From NCBI GenBank assembly GCA_038746745.1, contig JBCDKJ010000100.1:1-8697 (forward strand): a DNA stretch of 8,697 bases. The letters are read 5' to 3'. Each line of letters begins with the position of its first letter. Within the stretch, counting starts at the first letter, position 1. This DNA is from JANQIO01 sp038746745 (GTDB lineage: Bacteria > Pseudomonadota > Gammaproteobacteria > Pseudomonadales > Halieaceae). Shown here one piece after another: positions 1-6,584 of the stretch. Below the pieces are notes generated by a model, which made no database searches, was not told the DNA's origin, and saw only the letters and a program-made list of their open reading frames with translations. The translations under genes were made by a program, and so were the position numbers.

Positions 1-1
1 C

Positions 2-2176
2 GCGGCAGCTCTTCTCGAGGAAGTTGTTGTTACCGCGCGTAAGCGTGAAGAAGGCGCCCAGGATGTTCCGCTTTCGGTAACAGCGTTTAACTCCGATCAG
101 CTCAATGCACTGAAAGTGCGCGACCTGACCAATATGGCGGTAGGTATGCCCAACGTCTCTCTGGAAGACATTGGCACAAGCCGCGGCACTGCGAACTTCT
201 CTATTCGCGGGCTGGGCATCAACAGCTCCATCCCATCTATTGACCCCACTGTCGGCGTGTTCGTCAACGGCGTTTATCTGGGTCTGAACAACGGCATCAT
301 CCTCGACATGTTTGACATGGAGAGCATCGAGGTACTGCGTGGCCCTCAGGGCACGCTGTTCGGCCGTAACGTGACCGGCGGTGCGATCTTGCTGAACACC
401 AAAAAGCCAGGCGATGAGTTTGAAGCCACCTTCCGTACCGCGGTGGATACCGGCGATATCGGCGGCTACAACACCTTCGTTCAAGGCGCTATTGGCGGCC
501 CCATCACAGATAACCTGGGTGCACGCCTGGTGTTGCACTACAACGACGACGAAGGTCAGCTTGAAAATGAGTTCACGGGAGACGACGTTCGCGCCCAGGA
601 ACAGATCATGGCCCGCGGTACGGTGGTGTGGAATCCCACTGACACGTCTGAGCTGGTGGTTCGCTACGAGTATCAGGATACCGATGGCGATGGCCCTATC
701 GCGCAAAACCATACCAACGGTAGCGGCGTGACCGCGCCGGTCAGTTTTGACCGCGACGAATTCAAAGTCTCCATCGACGAGGTAGGTTTCCTGGAAACCG
801 AGACGAACTTCCTGTCCGTTCAGTTCGACCAAGCCGTTGACTTTGGCGAAGGTAACATCACAGCGATCTTTGGCTGGCGTGATAACGAACAGGATGGCCT
901 CGGCGACATCGACTCGCAGCCTGCCTGGATCTTCCACGCCCCAAGCAATCTGACCGCGGAACAAACCAGCTTTGAACTGCGCTACAACGGTACCTTTAAC
1001 GACAGACTCAATGTGACCACTGGTGTATTCTATTTCGATAACGAAATTGAATATCACGAGCGTCGCGAGCTGGCGGGCGCTGCACTAGTGCCCCTGGGTA
1101 TTACAGACCTGCCGGGTGCACGTTTTGATGGTGGTGGTCTCTATGATGTCGAAGCGTTCACGGTGTTCGCGTCAGTGGATTATGAACTGAACGACAACTG
1201 GACGCTGACGGCGGGTGTTAACTACAGTTCTGAAGAAAAGGAAGCGCAGATCGCGAGCCTGAGTCAGAACTTCTCCACCTTCCCCAACCTCACAGAAGGC
1301 TGCAACATCGTTAATGGCCCCGCATGTCCTTTCGATTTCGTCGATGACGAGAGCTGGGATAACTGGGCTCCGAAACTCGGTGCCACTTACTTCATTGACG
1401 ATACCTCGCAGATTTACGCGCACTGGACGCGCGGTTACCGCTCCGGTGGCTACAACCTCCGCAATACTTCGTTTAACCCGCTGGACACCCCAGGGCCCTT
1501 TGACGAGGAGGAGGTCAATAACTATGAGATTGGCTACAAGTCGACTCATAGCTGGGGTCGCCTGAACGCGGCAGTGTTCTATAATGAGATCTCCGACATG
1601 CAGCGCGAGCTGAACATGCCCGGTCCCGTCGGTGTGATTCAGTTGGTGCGCAACACGGCTGACGCCACGATCATGGGCTTCGAAGTTGATGGCACCTTCT
1701 CACTGACAGATAACCTCACCCTGCTGGCCTCCATGGGCTACCTGGAAGCGGAGTACGATGAGGTTCGTGAGGACATCAACGACGACGGTGCCGTCGACGG
1801 CATTGACGAAGATCTGGACATCCCGCGCGCGCCAGAGCTGACCTACAGCCTGGGCCTAACCCACGATCTTGAGCTGGGTAGCTGGGGCTACATGACGTCT
1901 CGCGTCACCTACTCGTATCGTGATGACTTTGCCTATACCGACGATAACACTGGCTTCGTTGATGACCTGACCATGCTGGACGCCGGTATCGATTTCTACT
2001 CGAACGACGGCCACTGGAACTTCGCCATCTATGGTCGCAACCTGCTGGACGAAACGAACTTCGGTGGCGACACACAGCTTCCCGATGACATTTCGGGCGT
2101 TCCGCTCGGTGGAACCTTCTCCCCGCTTACACCGGGCATTCGCTACGGTGTAGAGCTGGTCTACAACTTCTTCTAA
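2..2176 (+). CDS. TonB-dependent outer-membrane receptor, 5'-partial
   Basis: This is an outer-membrane beta-barrel receptor that imports a ligand using TonB/ExbBD energy; the ligand cannot be read from sequence. The frame is open to the left edge, so the start codon and signal peptide lie outside, and 724 residues are visible. A TonB box (LEEVVVTARKREEGAQDVP) begins at visible residue 5. The plug domain follows, with the typical RGPQGTLFGRN motif at about 113-123. The remainder is an alternating aromatic/polar barrel with YFIDDTSQIYAHWTRGYRSGGYN and a C-terminal strand ending in Phe (YGVELVYNFF). Two cysteines (434 and 442, codons at 1301 and 1325) sit in what is probably an extracellular loop and could form a disulphide. 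A 12-residue EF-hand-like loop lies at 591-602. A GTG at 116 is open-frame but falls inside the plug and is not the real start. The gene is convergent with the ThDP enzyme and shares a terminator with it. The family call is very secure. Confidence 0.96.
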   Translation, partial: AAALLEEVVVTARKREEGAQDVPLSVTAFNSDQLNALKVRDLTNMAVGMPNVSLEDIGTSRGTANFSIRGLGINSSIPSIDPTVGVFVNGVYLGLNNGIILDMFDMESIEVLRGPQGTLFGRNVTGGAILLNTKKPGDEFEATFRTAVDTGDIGGYNTFVQGAIGGPITDNLGARLVLHYNDDEGQLENEFTGDDVRAQEQIMARGTVVWNPTDTSELVVRYEYQDTDGDGPIAQNHTNGSGVTAPVSFDRDEFKVSIDEVGFLETETNFLSVQFDQAVDFGEGNITAIFGWRDNEQDGLGDIDSQPAWIFHAPSNLTAEQTSFELRYNGTFNDRLNVTTGVFYFDNEIEYHERRELAGAALVPLGITDLPGARFDGGGLYDVEAFTVFASVDYELNDNWTLTAGVNYSSEEKEAQIASLSQNFSTFPNLTEGCNIVNGPACPFDFVDDESWDNWAPKLGATYFIDDTSQIYAHWTRGYRSGGYNLRNTSFNPLDTPGPFDEEEVNNYEIGYKSTHSWGRLNAAVFYNEISDMQRELNMPGPVGVIQLVRNTADATIMGFEVDGTFSLTDNLTLLASMGYLEAEYDEVREDINDDGAVDGIDEDLDIPRAPELTYSLGLTHDLELGSWGYMTSRVTYSYRDDFAYTDDNTGFVDDLTMLDAGIDFYSNDGHWNFAIYGRNLLDETNFGGDTQLPDDISGVPLGGTFSPLTPGIRYGVELVYNFF

Positions 2177-2202
2177 GCCTCTCGCTGACAAGAAGCGCTA
2201 GC

Positions 2203-2234
2203 AAAAAGCCCCGCTGCTATCAGCGGGGCTTTTT
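2203..2234. terminator. Bidirectional rho-independent terminator
   Basis: A perfect inverted repeat has arms AAAAAGCCCCGCTG (2203-2216) and CAGCGGGGCTTTTT (2221-2234) around the 4-nt loop CTAT. Read on the + strand it gives a GC-rich stem followed by a T-run, 26 nt after the stop of the TonB receptor. Read on the - strand it has the same form and lies about 80 nt after the stop of the ThDP enzyme. It therefore suits the convergent gene ends on both sides. The rest of the 138-nt gap (2177-2314) shows nothing else that I recognise. Confidence 0.93.
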
Positions 2235-2314
2235 CTTTGTGTAACTATTTCCCACGGTTTTTCCTGCACTGTTTGCGATAGCCAGTGCCGGCTAATGCAC
2301 AACGCTAGCGGTGC

Positions 2315-3925
2315 CTAGTACCAGTCTCCCGCAGGCATACTCAAAAAACGTGCCTCCTGCAGTTCAATCACTGTTGGCCTGTCGCGCGCAAACGCAGAAT
2401 GCAGTACCGCAGCCAACTCCTCGAGATCCTGCGGCGTAGCCGTATGACAGCCCAGTGCCGCCGCCGCGCGAATCAAATCGGGCGTGTAGATATCGACGCC
2501 TACTGGCTCTATTTCTGCCGCAAGCATGCCGTTTCGAATCTCGCCGTAGCCACCGTTGTTCCACACCACCACAGCCACTGATAAACCCAGCTCTACCCCC
2601 GCCGCGAGCTCAGGCAGTGTGAACTGAGCTGAGCCGTCGCCTATCAGCGCCGCAACAGAGAGCTCTGGCGCTGCGAGTTTGGCTCCAAAACTGGCCGGGA
2701 TCGCATAGCCTAAGGTGCCGCCGCCCGTGGCCGAGTGGAAATAGCGGCGCGGCTGTTCGCACTCATACTGCCAAACGGCGTAGTAGGTTGGCAGCGTGGA
2801 ATCACCCACCAGCATGAGGTCGGACACCGATTCCTGTAGCGTGCGAAACAAGGCGGCCATCTCGGCATGAACGTGCGCGTCTGCCTGGACCGCTGCTCGG
2901 AGCGCCTGACTGCGGCGCATTCCACCTCGGTCCGATGGCGTCATCAACGGCAGCAGGGCTTCAAGAAACTGATGAGCATCGCTCACCACAGCGAGCTCCG
3001 GCCGCTGATTGCGCGCCATTTGCGCGGCGTCGATATCGACCCGAATCAAACTGCCCTGAAGCACGATATCGCCGAGAAACAGCATGTCGTAGTCTGTTTC
3101 ACCCCACTCTGTTCCCAACGCCAATACCACGTCGGACGTGGATATAGCGTCTCGAACCACAGGCAGCGATGGGCTGGCCCCAACTGCTAAGGGGTGCGAG
3201 GCGGGCACAACACCCTTACCATTGACCGTGTTAAACACCGGTGCATCCAGCGTTTCAGCGATCGCAATCGCCGCGGAGGATGCACCGACTGCGCCCCCGC
3301 CCAGGACCAGCGCCGGGCGCTTGGATTGTTGCAGCATCGATGCAGCCATCATAAGGCTGGCCTTATCTGGGCCAGGCGGCGACGGAACTGCCCAGGATTG
3401 TCGATCAGCCACATCTGCGGGCTCCGTGATCACATCCAGCGGCAGCTCTATATGCACGGGGCCGGGTCGCTGACTGGTGAACACTGCAAACGCACGTGCC
3501 AACACTTTTGGCAGGTCACGGGGGTCCATCAGTGTATGGCTGAAACGGGTGAGCTGGGACGCCAGCGCTTGCTGATCCGGCAGCTCATGCAGGCGCCCTT
3601 CTCCAAGACCCAGGTGACGGCGTTCAGACACTGCGGTGATCACCAGCATGGGAATAGAGTCCGCAAGGGCCTGCATCATCGCCGTTGCGGCATTGGTGAG
3701 GCCTGGTCCGGATATCAGAAAACAGACGCCTGGACGACCGCAAGCGCGGGCGTATCCGTCTGCCATAAAGGCTGCGCCCTGCTCATGCCGGGGTGAAACG
3801 TGACGAATGGCTGAATCTGCCAGACCCCGGTAGAGCTGAACCGTGTGATTGCCCGGCAAGCCGAAGACGGTATCGACCGAATAGTCATCCAGCAAGCGCA
3901 CCAGAAGCTCGCCGCAACTGAGCAC
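2315..3925 (-). CDS. ThDP-dependent 2-oxoacid decarboxylase/acetolactate-synthase-like enzyme, AruI-like
   Basis: This 536-residue cytoplasmic enzyme has the three-part POX/AHAS architecture. The N-terminal pyrimidine-binding domain (about 1-165) carries the catalytic Glu48 in RHEQGAAFMADGYAR. The central domain spans about 190-325. The C-terminal diphosphate-binding domain has the ThDP/Mg motif GDGS (429-432) running to NN (456-457). VFGLPGNHTVQLYRGL, RLHELPDQQAL and RPGPVHIELPLDV resemble, from memory, the group annotated as 5-guanidino-2-oxopentanoate decarboxylase (AruI, arginine transaminase pathway). It is shorter than typical acetolactate synthases and no regulatory subunit is adjacent. 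No AruH aminotransferase is in view, so the substrate is unproven. The start is GTG directly after the trhO stop in the same frame (TGA-GTG). A GAGGG Shine-Dalgarno lies 7 nt upstream inside trhO, suggesting coupled translation. The stop is TAG. Alternatives are another 2-oxoacid decarboxylase or a biosynthetic acetolactate synthase. Family confidence is high and substrate confidence is low. Confidence 0.9.
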   Translation of the reverse strand: MLSCGELLVRLLDDYSVDTVFGLPGNHTVQLYRGLADSAIRHVSPRHEQGAAFMADGYARACGRPGVCFLISGPGLTNAATAMMQALADSIPMLVITAVSERRHLGLGEGRLHELPDQQALASQLTRFSHTLMDPRDLPKVLARAFAVFTSQRPGPVHIELPLDVITEPADVADRQSWAVPSPPGPDKASLMMAASMLQQSKRPALVLGGGAVGASSAAIAIAETLDAPVFNTVNGKGVVPASHPLAVGASPSLPVVRDAISTSDVVLALGTEWGETDYDMLFLGDIVLQGSLIRVDIDAAQMARNQRPELAVVSDAHQFLEALLPLMTPSDRGGMRRSQALRAAVQADAHVHAEMAALFRTLQESVSDLMLVGDSTLPTYYAVWQYECEQPRRYFHSATGGGTLGYAIPASFGAKLAAPELSVAALIGDGSAQFTLPELAAGVELGLSVAVVVWNNGGYGEIRNGMLAAEIEPVGVDIYTPDLIRAAAALGCHTATPQDLEELAAVLHSAFARDRPTVIELQEARFLSMPAGDWY

Positions 3926-4930
3926 TCAGATGCCCTCTGCGTTTGCCGGTATTTCCTGATTGGCGCGAGCCTGTGGCGAGGCGCTGCCGATATGCTGTTC
4001 GTTGCGTGCTCTGGCCAGCTCGACCTGACGATGGCGTTCTGTAAAGCGCGCCTTCTGATCATCACTCAAGTCGTCGTGACAGCGCGGGCAGCTTACGCCT
4101 TTGAGATAAAGCGGCGAGCTCTTGTCTGCTTCCGTGATGGGATGGCGGCAACCGTAACACTGGTCATAACTGCCGCGCTGTAACTGGTGATCTACCGCCA
4201 CCCGGTTATCGAAGACGAAGCATTCCCCCTGCCAGAGACTGTCTTCGGCTGGGACTTCCTCAAGATATTTCAGGATGCCCCCTTCCAGATGGAAGACCTC
4301 CTCGAAACCCTCGCGCAACATAAACGCCGACGCCTTCTCGCACCGGATTCCGCCGGTGCAGAACATGGCAACTTTTTTGTGACGCCGGGGGTCGATGTTG
4401 TTACGTACGTACTCAGGAAACTCTCTAAAGTTGGTCGTGGCAGGATCGACCGCACCCTGAAAGCTGCCAATTGCAACTTCGTAATCGTTTCGCGTATCTA
4501 TCAGCAACACCTCGGGGTCTTCGATCAGTCGGTTCCAGTCGGCAGGTTTCACGTACTGCCCGACTTCACGGGTGGGGTCGATACCGGGCTCACCCATCGT
4601 CACGATCTCACGCTTGAGTTTCACCTTCATTCGATAAAAAGGTCGGTCGCTGTGCTCTGATGTCTTGCACTCCAGGTCAGCCAGGCGCGCGTCGCTACGC
4701 AAGTACGACAACACGCGATCAATGCCCGCTGCAGCGCCAGCAATCGTGCCATTGACACCCTCGTGCGCCAGCAGCAGGGTACCGCTGACGTCGGCGGCCA
4801 AGCATTCATCAAGCAGTGGCTCCCGGAGGTCGCGGTAGTCAGGCAGACTGACAAACTTATAGAGTGCGGCTACCACAATAGGCGGCGGCTCCAAACAAGG
4901 CTTGCTCGTAGTGTCCCCCGGTACTGGCAT
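3926..4930 (-). CDS. trhO: tRNA uridine-34 hydroxylase TrhO (YceA-type rhodanese)
   Basis: TrhO (YceA) is known to hydroxylate U34 of certain tRNAs with O2 to give 5-hydroxyuridine, the precursor of the cmo5U/mcmo5U wobble bases. This protein has 334 residues, near the family length. The N-terminal part (about 18-115, VVAALYKFVSL and LLAHEGVNGTIAG) is an acylphosphatase-like lobe. The rhodanese domain spans about 128-226, with catalytic Cys191 in the loop CTGGIRCEKASAFML and the family signature FHLEGGILKYLEEV. Two CxxC pairs (258/261 and 281/284) in the C-terminal part look like a small zinc site. The C-terminal 40 residues are polar and variable. The ATG start lies 5 nt after the bolA stop, with only a weak GGGG-type ribosome site inside the bolA end. 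It abuts the ThDP gene with zero spacing, so all three are very likely one transcript. A few alternative starts within the first 20 residues are possible. Confidence 0.94.
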   Translation of the reverse strand: MPVPGDTTSKPCLEPPPIVVAALYKFVSLPDYRDLREPLLDECLAADVSGTLLLAHEGVNGTIAGAAAGIDRVLSYLRSDARLADLECKTSEHSDRPFYRMKVKLKREIVTMGEPGIDPTREVGQYVKPADWNRLIEDPEVLLIDTRNDYEVAIGSFQGAVDPATTNFREFPEYVRNNIDPRRHKKVAMFCTGGIRCEKASAFMLREGFEEVFHLEGGILKYLEEVPAEDSLWQGECFVFDNRVAVDHQLQRGSYDQCYGCRHPITEADKSSPLYLKGVSCPRCHDDLSDDQKARFTERHRQVELARARNEQHIGSASPQARANQEIPANAEGI

Positions 4931-4935
4931 TGCAG

Positions 4936-5310
4936 TCAGCCCCGGGCCTCAGCTTTGCTGCTACCTTTGCTGCCACCCGTACTGCCACCCTTACTGCCAC
5001 CCTTGCTGCCACCAAGGCAAGGAGGCGACAGAGGCGCTTCGCCGTATCTGGCCTGCCACTCGCTCTGCGTATAGGTGTGCAGGGCCAGGGCATGTACAGG
5101 TCCCTGCAGTTCATCGCTCAACAGCCCATAGATCATCTGATGCCGCGCCACCTTGCGTTTATCCTCAAAGGCATCGGCCACAAGCACCACCTTGAAGTGT
5201 GTTTCTGAATTGGGTGGGACGCTGTGCTGGTGGCTCTCGTTTTCCACCAGCAGGTGAGAGGGGGACAGCGCCACCGCCAGCTTTTGTTCAATTGAGTTCT
5301 GGATTTTCAT
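4936..5310 (-). CDS. bolA: BolA family protein with expanded GGSK tail
   Basis: BolA proteins partner with monothiol glutaredoxins in [2Fe-2S] handling and affect stress morphology and transcription. The 124-residue reading contains the whole domain: MKIQNSIEQKL, then ENESHQHSVPPNSETHFKVV (23-42), RHQMIYGLLSDEL (56-68) and VHALALHTYTQSEW (72-85) with the conserved late His. The SPPC motif (95-98) follows. The tail then has five tetrapeptide units of GGSK type (100-119), unlike the short tails I remember. I chose ATG 5310 because the BolA domain starts there. Upstream in-frame codons to 5388 overlap the end of the araC gene and give no BolA-like sequence. There is no Shine-Dalgarno before the ATG. 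Instead a TATAAT lies 7 nt upstream, so the mRNA may be leaderless. The gene sits 8 nt after araC and 5 nt before trhO. Confidence 0.95.
   Translation of the reverse strand: MKIQNSIEQKLAVALSPSHLLVENESHQHSVPPNSETHFKVVLVADAFEDKRKVARHQMIYGLLSDELQGPVHALALHTYTQSEWQARYGEAPLSPPCLGGSKGGSKGGSTGGSKGSSKAEARG
4954..5013 (-). repeat. 12-bp in-frame minisatellite (5 units) in the bolA 3' end
   Basis: Five consecutive 12-bp units of the form GGTGGCAGTAAG (coding strand) encode GGSK, GGSK, GGST, GGSK and GSSK, BolA residues 100-119. Units differ at a few bases only, including K to T in the third and G to S in the fifth. The unit length is a multiple of 3, so gain or loss of a unit keeps frame. On the + strand it appears as repeats of CTGCCACCCTTA. 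Confidence 0.9.
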
Positions 5311-5317
5311 GGCGCGA

Positions 5318-5348
5318 ATTATACGCCCGCGCAGCCCGCCTCTGCCAA
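5318..5348 (-). promoter_or_regulatory. Predicted sigma70-type bolA promoter, leaderless placement
   Basis: On the - strand a perfect -10 TATAAT (5323-5318) is preceded by TTGGCA (5348-5343, 5 of 6 to the -35 consensus) with a 19-nt spacer, slightly long. The -10 ends 7 nt before the bolA ATG, so the expected start of transcription falls on or next to the ATG. The -10 overlaps the TAA stop of the araC gene. It would let bolA-trhO-ThDP be expressed independently of araC. This is prediction from motif matching only. Confidence 0.55.
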
Positions 5349-6380
5349 GGCCTGCGTCCGGTATGCCCCGGGCGTCATACCGGTCCACTTCTTGAAAGAG
5401 CGATGGAATGCACTCGGATCGGTAAAACCCAGCTGAATCGCCACCGCCGTGACCGAGAGATCGGGCTGCTTCAAGTAACTGCAGGCGGTCTCACGCCGAC
5501 AATCATCCTTCAGCTGCTGAAAGGTCGTGCCCTCACGCTTGAGCCTGCGCCGCAGTGTTGGTGCGGAAACATTCAATGCTCGACTGATGCTGTCAAAGCT
5601 GGGAAAACCCTCACTGTAGTCGTGCCCTATCATAGCTTTAACGCGCAGCACCAGGCTGCGGTCGTAGCGCTCGCGGGTCATCGTCAAAAGCTGATAGGGC
5701 GCAGTGCGCAAAAACTCGTCTACCGACTGCTCGGTGTGAACGACGGGCAGCTGCAAAAAACTGCTGTCGAAATACATAAGGTTTGCGGGCTGTGCGAAGT
5801 ATACGGGGCAGCCAAACAAGGCCTGGTACTTCTCAGGTTCTGCCGGAGCTTTACCGACAAAGTCTACCCGTTGCAGCGACAGGGGCCTGCCAGTCAGCCA
5901 GCCAAAGAAGCGGTGCCAGGCGGACAGAGCGTAGGCATCCAACACATCGACTCGAGATTCACCTGGAGCCAGCGCCTTCTGGTAGCCCACTCGGGCCGAT
6001 GCCTCAGAAAAATTGGCGTACAAAGGCCGTTGGTCCTTAAACAAGGTGCGGTAAAAATCTGACGCTCGCTGGATGGCACGACCCAGGTTGTCACAGGAGA
6101 TAACGCAGTAGCACATCATGCGAAAGGCGCCAGGAGCGACTTCTACGCCTGGTGATAAACCAAAGCTTTCATCTTCGACGCGGGCCAGAACCAGTTGATA
6201 CAGGCGGCTGTACTGCATAGCGCCGACGTCGGCACGCCAGTTTGCATGAGCAGTAGCGTCGGGGTCGAACTCCAGACCCGCCTGCTCCAGCAGCGCGTTG
6301 CGCTGATCGGCCGGTATAAATCGTAGCAACGACGCCAGATAGCGAGTGGGAACCCGTTCGTCCTGTACCGCAACCGTCAT
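5319..6380 (-). CDS. AraC-family transcriptional regulator with arabinose-binding-like N-terminal domain
   Basis: This is a 353-residue cytoplasmic DNA-binding regulator. The N-terminal part (about 25-210) has the pattern of the arabinose-binding domain of AraC-type proteins such as OruR and ArgR, which sense metabolites. The C-terminal part is the AraC double helix-turn-helix. The first helix pair is at about 262-282 (SISRALNVSAPTLRRRLK). The second is at about 309-340, with the family signature AIQLGFTDPSAFHRSFKKWTGMTPGAYR. The ATG start at 6380 has a modest GGA ribosome site 5 nt upstream (GGACAGTC-ATG) and gives a full-length family member. It is divergent from the repeat-protein gene and is the first gene of the - strand run, 8 nt ahead of bolA. 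The likely operators are the palindrome and the 18-bp repeats just upstream. The ligand and regulon are unknown; proximity to an AruI-like enzyme hints at amino-acid catabolism, by inference only. Confidence 0.93.
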   Translation of the reverse strand: MTVAVQDERVPTRYLASLLRFIPADQRNALLEQAGLEFDPDATAHANWRADVGAMQYSRLYQLVLARVEDESFGLSPGVEVAPGAFRMMCYCVISCDNLGRAIQRASDFYRTLFKDQRPLYANFSEASARVGYQKALAPGESRVDVLDAYALSAWHRFFGWLTGRPLSLQRVDFVGKAPAEPEKYQALFGCPVYFAQPANLMYFDSSFLQLPVVHTEQSVDEFLRTAPYQLLTMTRERYDRSLVLRVKAMIGHDYSEGFPSFDSISRALNVSAPTLRRRLKREGTTFQQLKDDCRRETACSYLKQPDLSVTAVAIQLGFTDPSAFHRSFKKWTGMTPGAYRTQALAEAGCAGV

Positions 6381-6411
6381 GACTGTCCAATGCAGTGCCA
6401 GTGGGCAGCGA

Positions 6412-6440
6412 ATAATATCAGATCAACGTCCGGATGTTAT
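6412..6440 (-). promoter_or_regulatory. Predicted promoter of the araC-family gene (extended -10)
   Basis: On the - strand the hexamer TATTAT (6417-6412) is preceded by TGA, making an extended -10 (TGN-TATTAT). Seventeen nt further upstream is ATAACA (6440-6435), 4 of 6 to the -35 consensus. Transcription would begin near 6405, leaving a leader of about 25 nt before the ATG at 6380 that includes the GGA ribosome site. Motif evidence only. Confidence 0.45.
6425..6438. promoter_or_regulatory. 14-bp near-palindrome overlapping the araC -35, candidate operator
   Basis: AACGTCCGGATGTT reads on the other strand as AACATCCGGACGTT. The two 7-nt arms match at 6 of 7 positions. It overlaps the proposed -35 of the araC-family gene (6435-6440), where a bound protein would block or alter transcription. 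The binding protein is unknown. It is not the direct-repeat geometry usual for AraC proteins, so another regulator or chance is possible. Confidence 0.35.
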
Positions 6441-6467
6441 GGCAGGCCCTGAACACGGGCTAGATGA

Positions 6468-6539
6468 CAGCCTTGAGCTTGTGAACAGCCTTGAGCTTGT
6501 TAGCAGCCTTGAGCTTGTCCACAGCCTTGAGCGTCATAA
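6468..6539. repeat. Four tandem 18-bp direct repeats in the divergent intergenic region
   Basis: Four units start with CAG at 6468, 6486, 6504 and 6522, exactly 18 bp apart. The first three share the 15-bp core CAGCCTTGAGCTTGT and differ only in the last 3 bp (GAA, TAG, CCA). The fourth keeps CAGCCTTGAGC and then diverges. A decayed fifth copy, TTGAGATTGTT at 6543-6553, follows with 16-bp spacing. The array lies between the araC promoter and the promoter of the rightward gene. It could be a set of regulator sites or a neutral minisatellite. No protein-coding reading is convincing. Confidence 0.9.
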
Positions 6540-6548
6540 CTGTTGAGA

Positions 6549-6578
6549 TTGTTGCACCCTCCCCTCCAGACTTATACT
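6549..6578 (+). promoter_or_regulatory. Predicted promoter of the repeat-protein gene, leaderless placement
   Basis: A -10 TATACT (6573-6578, 5 of 6 to consensus) ends 6 nt before the ATG at 6585. Weak -35 candidates are TTGTTG (6549-6554, 18-nt spacer) or TTGCAC (6552-6557, 15-nt spacer). Transcription would begin at or beside the A of the ATG, and there is no Shine-Dalgarno. The poor -35 suggests an activator may be needed; the 18-bp repeats end directly upstream. Confidence 0.5.
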
Positions 6579-6584
6579 CGGCGC

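Noticed and set aside
116..118. GTG as the start of the TonB receptor
   Set aside because: The TonB box and plug sequence are in frame upstream of it to base 2, so the gene continues past the left edge.
1172..1549. 125-codon - strand frame inside the TonB receptor
   Set aside because: It is antisense to the clear barrel-coding frame, with no recognisable domain or ribosome site.
2867..3796. Several + strand frames (to 200 codons) opposite the ThDP enzyme gene
   Set aside because: These are antisense shadows of a gene with intact catalytic motifs along its whole length.
4902..5195. Cys/His-rich + strand frame with CHPYCHPYCHPCCH-like repeats, resembling a metal-binding peptide
   Set aside because: The pattern is the antisense reading of the 12-bp GGSK repeats in bolA, so the metal-like motif is a by-product of the repeat.
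5311..5388. Upstream extension of BolA to a start at 5388
   Set aside because: The extra 26 residues overlap the araC-type 3' end in another frame and do not resemble BolA. The BolA domain begins at the ATG at 5310.
5199..6062. Long open frame (287 codons) on the + strand opposite the araC-type gene
   Set aside because: It lies wholly antisense to a well-supported AraC-family gene and the end of bolA. Its protein is rich in Arg, Gln and His in the manner of shadow frames, and no domain is recognisable.
6346..6546. + strand frame whose end reads as six-residue repeats SLELVN/SLELVS/SLELVH
   Set aside because: The period arises because the 18-bp intergenic unit is a multiple of 3. The frame starts by GTG antisense inside the araC-type gene, has no ribosome site, and ends just before the real gene. 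A short peptide cannot be fully excluded.
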